NCBI GenBank assembly: GCA_041486365.1
Contig: JBGPLH010000016.1
Coordinates: forward strand, 1 to 19,020
Direction: 5' to 3'
Source: JBGPLH01 sp041486365 [NCBI: Thermodesulfobacteriota bacterium]
Lineage (GTDB): Bacteria > JAUYMQ01
Length of the DNA: 19,020 bases
Shown in pieces: positions 13,661-19,020 of this stretch; within the stretch, counting starts at the first letter, position 1; each line of letters begins with the position of its first letter. The translations under genes and the position numbers were made by a program. Below the pieces are notes generated by a model. That model was not told the origin of the DNA, did no database searches, and saw only the letters and a list, made by a program, of their open reading frames with translations.

Positions 13661-13719
13661 CTTGTCGGAAGGGGGATTCAGGAGCCACCTTCCCGCATCA
13701 GTCCCAGGAGGAGGTCCCG

Positions 13720-13947
13720 ATGATCGTCGTCCTGTTCCGGTCGCGGCTAGGCCCGGAGGCGGGGGAGGAGTACGGGGACGGGGAGCGCCTCTCGGTGATC
13801 GAGTTTGATTCAGAGGAACACCTGACGGCATGGCGCGAGCATCCCGACCATCGAAAGGCGCAGGTCCGGGGCCGGGAGAAGTTCTACACCGAGTATCGCC
13901 TGACGGTCGCGGAGACCATCCGGGATTACGGCTTCCGGCGAGACTAG
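13720..13947 (+). CDS. Short antibiotic-biosynthesis-monooxygenase (ABM)-like protein, internally deleted
   Basis: A 75-residue protein. MIVVLFRSRLGPEAGEEY matches the first strand of small ABM/dimeric alpha-beta-barrel proteins, and GERLSVIEFDSEEHLTAWREHP then HRKAQVRGREKFYTEYRL matches their second half. Family members of this kind are about 95-105 residues. The segment normally between them (a helix and a strand, containing a MPGF/Y-like turn) is missing after Gly19, so roughly 25-30 residues appear to be deleted in frame. GGGGA occurs on both sides of the junction (13774-13778 and 13780-13784), compatible with a slippage deletion. The start has AGGAGGAGG 5 nt upstream, so it may still be translated. 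It is divergent from the GlxA-type operon. Folding and function are doubtful. Confidence 0.65.
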   Translation: MIVVLFRSRLGPEAGEEYGDGERLSVIEFDSEEHLTAWREHPDHRKAQVRGREKFYTEYRLTVAETIRDYGFRRD

Positions 13948-13953
13948 CGCGCG

Positions 13954-14823
13954 CTATTGCGCGGTGTTGAAGATCAGCGGCAGCCCGTCCTTCCCGGAGC
14001 CGATGATCACCACCTTCGCGTTCTGCGACGTGGCGATCTTCTCGGTGGCCTGGATCCCCTTCCAGCGCAGGAGCTGATCACTGATCCCCTCCACCACGAT
14101 CCGCTGGAAATCGGCGATCCCCCTGGCCTCGATCCGCTTCCGGTCGGCCTCCTGCTTCTCCTTGGTGAGGACGAACTGCATCCGCTGGCTCTCCTGCTCG
14201 GCCTGGAGCTTCGATTCGATCGACTGGGTGAGGCCGGGCGGAAGGATCACGCGCCGGAGCGGCACCGACTCCACGATCACACCGCGGGGCCCGGTCTGCT
14301 TCTCGAGGTCACGGAGGATGAGCTGGGAGAGGTGCTCCCGCTCAGAGGTATAGAGCGCCTTCGCGTCGTACTCTGCCGTCACGCCCCGGGTGACCGACCG
14401 GAACTGCGGCTCGAGGATCACGCCCGTGTAGAACCTTCCCACGGTCTTGTACACCTGGGGGGCTTTCTGCGCGTCGAGGTGGAACAGCACGCTCGTCTCC
14501 AGCCCCACGGTGAGCCCCTCGCGGGAAGGCACCTGCATCACTTCCTTGATCTCCTGCGTCTTGACAGACATCTTCACGACCCGCGCCAGCGGGTTCACCA
14601 CGTTGATTCCCGCGTGCAGGACCCGGGACGAGACGTTGCCGAAGAAGTCGATCACCCCGACGTTTCCCGCCGGCACCACCGTCAGCCACTGGGCGAGCGC
14701 GAGGAGCCCGGCGCCGGCCGCCACGATCAGGAGCACGGCGCGGCCCCGCTCCTGTGCTTGCCGCCCGCCGGCGTACAACCCGATGGAGCCGACCACGATC
14801 AGGACGCAGATGATGAACAGCAT
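13954..14823 (-). CDS. SPFH (band 7) family membrane protein, prohibitin/HflC-like
   Basis: A 289-residue protein with two hydrophobic segments at the N-terminus (about 2-19 and 29-50), then an SPFH domain (about 48-200) beginning VVPAGNVGVIDFFGNVSSRVLHAGINVVNP, with VKTQEIKEV and the REGLTVGLETSVLFHLD strand pair. A charged coiled-coil follows (about 200-240, KLQAEQESQRMQFVLTKEKQEADRKR). The C-terminus is NAKVVIIGSGKDGLPLIFN, typical of the prohibitin-like bacterial group. Such proteins form membrane-associated rings and influence membrane proteases or lipid domains. ATG 14823 was chosen because GGAGGGGAG precedes it and the hydrophobic segment follows; the frame stays open upstream only as a shadow of the acylase gene. 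It lies 221 bp downstream of the acylase stop, so co-transcription is uncertain. Confidence 0.92.
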   Translation of the reverse strand: MLFIICVLIVVGSIGLYAGGRQAQERGRAVLLIVAAGAGLLALAQWLTVVPAGNVGVIDFFGNVSSRVLHAGINVVNPLARVVKMSVKTQEIKEVMQVPSREGLTVGLETSVLFHLDAQKAPQVYKTVGRFYTGVILEPQFRSVTRGVTAEYDAKALYTSEREHLSQLILRDLEKQTGPRGVIVESVPLRRVILPPGLTQSIESKLQAEQESQRMQFVLTKEKQEADRKRIEARGIADFQRIVVEGISDQLLRWKGIQATEKIATSQNAKVVIIGSGKDGLPLIFNTAQ

Positions 14824-14872
14824 GGTTCTCCCCTCCACCCGGCCTGCGCGGGGCCGCATTCCGCGCGGCGCG

Positions 14873-14925
14873 CGCGACCGGGTCGCGTGATGGTCCACCC
14901 CCGCCCGCGACGCCGCGGGCGAGGG
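14873..14925 (-). other. Two GC dyads between the acylase and SPFH genes
   Basis: CGCGACC-G-GGTCGCG (14873-14887) is a 15-bp palindrome. GCCCGCG-ACGC-CGCGGGC (14903-14920) is a perfect 7-bp stem, extendable with one mismatch to 14898-14925. Neither is followed by a U-tract on the minus strand. They could be a terminator for the acylase or an operator for the SPFH gene. I see no clear promoter in this 221-bp gap. Confidence 0.35.
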
Positions 14926-15044
14926 GGAACCGTTCGGGTGCGCATCTTCGGCGAAGCGGGAGCGCGGCTCAAGAAGTATCGAGGCGGCCGCGCCCGAAAA
15001 GACGCCACCCGGCCGGAGGGCCGGGGAGCGGATCCGGGCGGGTG

Positions 15045-17444
15045 TCAGCGCGCCGGAACGGGTTTCAGGGTCAGCGTCGAGACGCCCGGCGCGTCGATGG
15101 ACATCGGCACGTGGTCGCCCCGGAGCCACACCTGCGCGAGATCGCCGTGGTGCGGCGAGGTGAGGTTCCCGGACTGCCCGCTGTTCACGACGAAGCGGGA
15201 GCGCTCGGGGTCGGAGAGATCGACGATCTGCCGGAGGCCGGGCCCCGCGACGTGCTTGAACGGATAGGCGTAGAAGAACTGCCCGTTGTTCACCGTGAAG
15301 GAGGTCCCCGGTGTCGCGAAGGGCCCGAGGTTCAGCGCCGGCCCGAGCGTCGGATGGGCGCCGAGCGGGTGCGGCATCGTGAGCGTGTGCAGCCGCCCCC
15401 AGGTCCAGCCGGTCGAATCGGCGCCGAGTCTTTCGCGCAGGAGGCGGATAGCCCGCGTGAGGGCGCGCAGCAGGAGATCGTCCATCCGCCGCTCGTGCAA
15501 CCAGCTCGAGTCCGGGTTGCGGAACACGCGCTGGGCCGCCATGAGCGACTCGTTCCAGTTCTCGAAGGCGAGCAGCCAGAGGTCCTCCCCGAGCGTCGGC
15601 TCGAAAACCTCCTTTAGGAGCTGGTGGAACAGCGCGTGGTGCAGGGCCGCCGCGCGCGAGTCGGCACTGCACTCGAAATCCCACTGGCGGAGCGTCGCGA
15701 GCGCCTCCCGCACGGCCGGCCCCTCGGGTCCCCGCAGCTCCTGCCTGAGCAGGCGCTCGGCCCAGGGGTTCACGACGTCGCGGACGAACTCCTCCGCCTC
15801 CAGCGAACGCACGTCGAGCTGGATGGCGCGGACCGTGTCGGCGTCGTGGCGGGAGGACTCCCGGATCCGCTCGCGGATCCGGCGGATCCGGTAGGGCGGC
15901 TCCCAGTAGCTCGATATGTAGAACGGGTAGTGCTCGGTCACCGTCTTGTTGTTGGCCGTCGCGATGAACCCTTCCTCGGGGTTGTAGAGCTTGGGCTGCG
16001 CGTCGAAGGGGACGAATCCCGTCCACTCGAAATCCTCGGGACCGGGCGCGTGCCAGCCGGGCACCGGCGTGGTCCCGCGGCCGTTCCGGCGGATCGGGAT
16101 CTTCCCGGCCAGCACGTAACCGATGTTCCCGTCGACGTCGGCGTAGATCACGTTCTGCGCGGGCGAGCCGAACTTCGAGGCCGCCCGCGCGAAGGCGTCG
16201 AAGTCCCCCGCGCGATTCACGTCCAGCAGCGCCTCCAGCTCGTTCGTCGGCTCGTGTCCCGTCCATTTGAAAGCCAGCACGTGGCCGTCCCCGCCGCCCA
16301 CGGCGTCCGTGAGGATGGGCCCGTGGCGCGTGATGCGCACGTCGCAGGCCACCGAGGGCTTGCCCTTGACGCCGATGTTCTCGGGGATCAGCGTCACGCT
16401 CTCCCAGCGATCTCCCACGAGCACCTTGTTCGGGTCGTCCGGCGAGACGCGCTCGACGTAGAGGTCCGCGTCGTGGGCCATCACGTTCGTCATTCCCCAC
16501 GCGATGCGCCGGTTGCGGCCGATGGTCACGCCGGGCGCCCCCGGGATGGTGACCCCCATCACGGAGAGATCGGGCGCGTCGATCGCCGCCGCGTACCAGA
16601 TGCCGGGAGAGGTGAGGAAGAGGTGCGGGTCGCTGGAGAGGATGGGTTTTCCGCTCTCGGTGAGCGCGCCACCGATGACCCAGTTGTTGCTCCCGGCATG
16701 CGGGCCACCCCAGGAGTTGAACAGGCGCAGCGCGGCGTCGGTGGCGATGAGCGCCTCCGCCGCTCGAGGCCCGTCGTAGCGCATGATGCGCGGATCGGAC
16801 GCCGGCCACTCGGGCGGGAGCAGCTCGCGGGCGAGCTGGGGCCGGTCGGCGAGGAGGTGCGCGCAGTGCCACTGCGCGAGGATCGAGCGCCAGGAGTAAC
16901 AGAGCTGGTAGGCCATCCCCTTCACGATCGAGAGCGTGTCCACGGGGTACCAGGGCTCGGGCTTGTAGCGCAGCAGGCCGAACTCCACCGGGAGCGGCCC
17001 CTTCGCGATGTAAGCGTTCACGCCCTCGGCGTAGTGATTGAGCGTGTCGATGCCCTTGCCCGAAAGCGCCTGCCGCGACCCTTCCGCCGCGCGCCTGAGC
17101 CCGAGGATGCGCATGAACCGGTCGAGGTCCGGCACGCGCTTCCCCTTGAAGACGACGGAGAGATCTTCCCAGTGAAGCGGCTCGTCCCCGAGGATCTCGG
17201 CCAGCCGCCCGGCGATCGCCCGCCGCGTGAAGTCCATCTGGAAGAGACGCTCACGCGCGTGGAGGAACCCGAGGGCCCGCCACGCGTCCGGCTCGCTGCG
17301 CGCCCGGATCCGCGGGATCGCCCACTCGTCGAAGCGAACCTCGACGTCGGCGTCGAGTCCGGCGAGGGTCGCGGCGCCCGAGTACGTGGGGCGGGACCTG
17401 CGGGAGAGGAGCCTCAGGACAAGACGGACGAGGGAGGTCTTCAT
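15045..17444 (-). CDS. Penicillin acylase family protein (Ntn hydrolase), complete
   Basis: Amide hydrolase of the penicillin G acylase / AHL acylase / cephalosporin acylase superfamily, made as a precursor that self-cleaves before the catalytic serine. The 799 residues have an alpha region to about 251 (with ERLFQMDFTRRAIAGRLAEILG), then HAG|SNNWVIGG, placing the beta N-terminal nucleophile at Ser252. The oxyanion Asn is in ATANNKTVTEHYPF (Asn498, about 246 residues into the beta chain, as in E. coli PGA). WTWGRLHTLTMPHPLG, TVNNGQFF and SGQSGN are also typical. Most relatives are periplasmic, but the N-terminus MKTSLVRLVLRLLSRRSRP lacks a clear signal peptide. The ATG has AGAGG upstream. It lies 71 bp downstream of a paralogue. 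The substrate cannot be assigned. Confidence 0.93.
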   Translation of the reverse strand: MKTSLVRLVLRLLSRRSRPTYSGAATLAGLDADVEVRFDEWAIPRIRARSEPDAWRALGFLHARERLFQMDFTRRAIAGRLAEILGDEPLHWEDLSVVFKGKRVPDLDRFMRILGLRRAAEGSRQALSGKGIDTLNHYAEGVNAYIAKGPLPVEFGLLRYKPEPWYPVDTLSIVKGMAYQLCYSWRSILAQWHCAHLLADRPQLARELLPPEWPASDPRIMRYDGPRAAEALIATDAALRLFNSWGGPHAGSNNWVIGGALTESGKPILSSDPHLFLTSPGIWYAAAIDAPDLSVMGVTIPGAPGVTIGRNRRIAWGMTNVMAHDADLYVERVSPDDPNKVLVGDRWESVTLIPENIGVKGKPSVACDVRITRHGPILTDAVGGGDGHVLAFKWTGHEPTNELEALLDVNRAGDFDAFARAASKFGSPAQNVIYADVDGNIGYVLAGKIPIRRNGRGTTPVPGWHAPGPEDFEWTGFVPFDAQPKLYNPEEGFIATANNKTVTEHYPFYISSYWEPPYRIRRIRERIRESSRHDADTVRAIQLDVRSLEAEEFVRDVVNPWAERLLRQELRGPEGPAVREALATLRQWDFECSADSRAAALHHALFHQLLKEVFEPTLGEDLWLLAFENWNESLMAAQRVFRNPDSSWLHERRMDDLLLRALTRAIRLLRERLGADSTGWTWGRLHTLTMPHPLGAHPTLGPALNLGPFATPGTSFTVNNGQFFYAYPFKHVAGPGLRQIVDLSDPERSRFVVNSGQSGNLTSPHHGDLAQVWLRGDHVPMSIDAPGVSTLTLKPVPAR

Positions 17445-17472
17445 CTTTGCCTCTTGGCTGGGTCGCGCGCGA

Positions 17473-17490
17473 GCCGCGATCGCGGCCGCG
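17473..17490. repeat. Overlapping palindromes between tandem acylase genes
   Basis: GCCGCGATCGCGGC (17473-17486) is a perfect 14-bp palindrome and overlaps CGCGGCCGCG (17481-17490). They lie in the 71-bp gap between the two acylase genes. No U-tract follows, so this could be an operator, an mRNA processing hairpin, or chance in GC-rich DNA. Confidence 0.35.
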
Positions 17491-17515
17491 GCGGGACGGC
17501 TACTGGATCAGCGTA

Positions 17516-19020
17516 TCACGAGGGCCTCAGCACCAGCTGATCACCCCGCATGCTCGCTTCCTTCGAGAACGTCATGGGCACGGTCTCGCCACGGCGCCAC
17601 AGCTCAGCCATGTCGCGGTAGTGGGTCGACGCGGGGTTGCCCGACTGCCCCGTGTAGGTAATGAACCGCGAGTTGTCCCAGTCCGAGAGATCGCAGATCT
17701 GCCGGTACGAGGGGCCCGCCTGGTGGCGCCAGGGCACGCTGTGGAAGTACTGGCCGTTGTTCACCGTGGTGGAGTCGCCGGGCGTCTCGAAGGGGCCGAT
17801 ATTGAAGAAGGGCGCCAGGGCCTTCACCTCGCCCAACGGGTGCTTCATCACGAGCGTGTGAAGCCGTCCCCAGGTCCATCGCTTCATGTCGGTCCCGAAC
17901 ATCTCGCGCAGCCGGTCCACCGTGGCCGCGAGCGTCCCGGCAAGCTCCCGTCCTCGTGCTTCCGGCCCCGGGAACCACCAGGAGCGTCCCTCGCGTGCGA
18001 TATTCTCGAGGGGGATCACCGGCTGGTTCAAGATCTCCATGTAGGCCCGGTAGAGGTCCTCGCCCAGGTGCTCGCGCAGGCGCCGCTCCATGAAGACCGC
18101 GAAGAACACGTGCCAGATGGCGCTCGGGACGCTGTCGGTCGCGCAGGTCCCGTCCCATTCCACCAGCAAGCGCCACGCGTCGTGCACGATCGAGTCCTCG
18201 CACCAGCGCTTCACCTCGTCCGAGGCCAGCACGTCGCGGATGAACTCCCGCCCCTGGATCGTGACGACGTCCATCTGCATCCGCGCCATGTCCTCCGGCG
18301 AGTGCTTCTCTCTCTCCGCGATCATCTCGCGGATGCGCATGACGCGGAAGGGCGGCTCCCAGAGGTCCGTGATGTAGAAGGGATAGGAATCGTCCACGAC
18401 CTTGTTGTTGGCCGTGGCGATGTAACCCTCGGGCGGGTTGTAGAGCACCGGGTGCAGCTCGTAGGGCACCCAGCCCTCCCACTCGTTTTCCTCCACCGGG
18501 CGGCCGTCGATCGGGAGCAGCCCCTTGCCCGCCCGGCGTACCGGGATCCGTCCGGCCATGATGTATCCGATGTTCCCCTCGAGATCGGCGTAGACCAGAT
18601 TGAGCGGCGAGCCGCCGTACTCCCGCATGCCCTCGCGGGCCTCCTCGAAGTTGGACGCGTGGTTCAGCCGGTAGAGCGCCTCGAAGTCGGCCGAGGGCGC
18701 GTGGGCGGCCCATTTGAGGGCCAGCGCCTGCGTCGCGATACCGGGGCAGACCTTGCCGCGCACGGTGTCCGTGATCACCGGCCCGTGACGCGTGGTGCGG
18801 ACGTCTCGCGTCTCGTCCTTCTTCCCCTTCACCTTGTACACCTCGCGGCGCACCTCCATCTCCACCCACTCGTCGCCCACGCGATAGCGCCGCGTGTCCT
18901 CCGGGTGGATCTCCTCGACGTAGAGGTCGGCGTCGTCGGCCATCACGTTCGTCATGCCCCAGGCTATTCGCGCGTTGTGCCCGATGACCACGCCGGGCGT
19001 CCCGGGAAGCGCGCAGCCGG
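17516..19020 (-). CDS. Penicillin acylase family protein, N-terminus outside window
   Basis: A second Ntn-hydrolase acylase, in the same orientation and directly upstream of the 15045-17444 gene. The frame is open to the window edge; 500 codons of the beta chain are visible, starting within LPGTPGVVIGHNARIAWGMTNV. A GTG at 18991 is only an internal codon, since the conserved block extends upstream of it. The oxyanion Asn motif ATANNKVVDDSYPF, the RHGPVITD block, WTWGRLHTLVMKHPLG, GPFETPGDSTTVNNGQ and TYTGQSGN are all present. The nucleophile Ser and alpha chain lie beyond 19020. It shares most family blocks with its neighbour but differs widely between them, so the pair is an old duplication or two recruited paralogues, not a recent tandem copy. 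Confidence 0.93.
   Translation of the reverse strand, partial: GCALPGTPGVVIGHNARIAWGMTNVMADDADLYVEEIHPEDTRRYRVGDEWVEMEVRREVYKVKGKKDETRDVRTTRHGPVITDTVRGKVCPGIATQALALKWAAHAPSADFEALYRLNHASNFEEAREGMREYGGSPLNLVYADLEGNIGYIMAGRIPVRRAGKGLLPIDGRPVEENEWEGWVPYELHPVLYNPPEGYIATANNKVVDDSYPFYITDLWEPPFRVMRIREMIAEREKHSPEDMARMQMDVVTIQGREFIRDVLASDEVKRWCEDSIVHDAWRLLVEWDGTCATDSVPSAIWHVFFAVFMERRLREHLGEDLYRAYMEILNQPVIPLENIAREGRSWWFPGPEARGRELAGTLAATVDRLREMFGTDMKRWTWGRLHTLVMKHPLGEVKALAPFFNIGPFETPGDSTTVNNGQYFHSVPWRHQAGPSYRQICDLSDWDNSRFITYTGQSGNPASTHYRDMAELWRRGETVPMTFSKEASMRGDQLVLRPS

Noticed and set aside
14824-16872. Minus-strand open frame extending the SPFH gene to 972 codons
   Set aside because: The extension is an out-of-frame shadow of the acylase gene. 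The SPFH protein has its own ribosome site and N-terminal hydrophobic segment at 14823.

Overview
The window is a high-GC stretch (about two thirds G+C by hand count) of a bacterial chromosome. It carries ordinary housekeeping genes on the left and a set of accessory metabolic genes on the right. Nothing fixes the taxon. A gap-pgk-tpiA-secG operon ending in a tRNA with an encoded CCA, a wax-ester/triacylglycerol synthase, a Tat-exported haloperoxidase and tandem penicillin-acylase-family enzymes would suit a soil or sediment Gram-negative lineage (Acidobacteriota, Gemmatimonadota or an Eisenbacteria-like group). That is only a guess.

Left part (1-5790). A 5'-truncated alpha-glucan phosphorylase gene (+) faces a minus-strand operon, gap -> pgk -> tpiA -> secG -> tRNA-Leu(GAG). 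The operon has a good sigma70-type promoter (TTGACT, 16 bp, TATATT at 5761-5788), a leader of about 200 nt, and a perfect 12-bp hairpin after the tRNA that probably terminates both converging units. The glycolytic enzymes run from glyceraldehyde-3-phosphate to 3-phosphoglycerate, plus triose interconversion. The phosphorylase would feed glucose-1-phosphate into the same pathway.

Middle (5900-9925). A plus-strand run of acpS, a WS/DGAT acyltransferase and a Tat-signal vanadium-haloperoxidase-like gene ends at a strong terminator. acpS reads through into 2.5 copies of a 39-bp hairpin repeat that lengthen its C-terminus in frame.

Right-centre (10038-13947). An AT-richer gene with a possible PD-(D/E)XK nuclease core sits 3 nt behind an HxlR-type regulator. 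A carboxymuconolactone-decarboxylase-family gene is divergent from the regulator, and the interval between them holds a 16-bp imperfect inverted repeat, the likely operator. Converging on it is a GTGA-coupled pair: a GlxA-type DJ-1/AraC regulator and a stand-alone DJ-1/PfpI enzyme resembling isonitrile hydratase. Divergent from that pair is a short, apparently internally deleted ABM-like gene. Together these look like a small reactive-metabolite response region.

Right end (13954-19020). A membrane-anchored SPFH (prohibitin/HflC-like) gene lies downstream of two tandem penicillin-acylase-family genes, all on the minus strand. The upstream acylase runs off the window.

I found no CRISPR array, insertion sequence, phage genes or rRNA. 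The best leads for something undescribed are the low-GC nuclease-like gene wired to HxlR, the repeat-extended AcpS, and the acpS/WS-DGAT/haloperoxidase unit.
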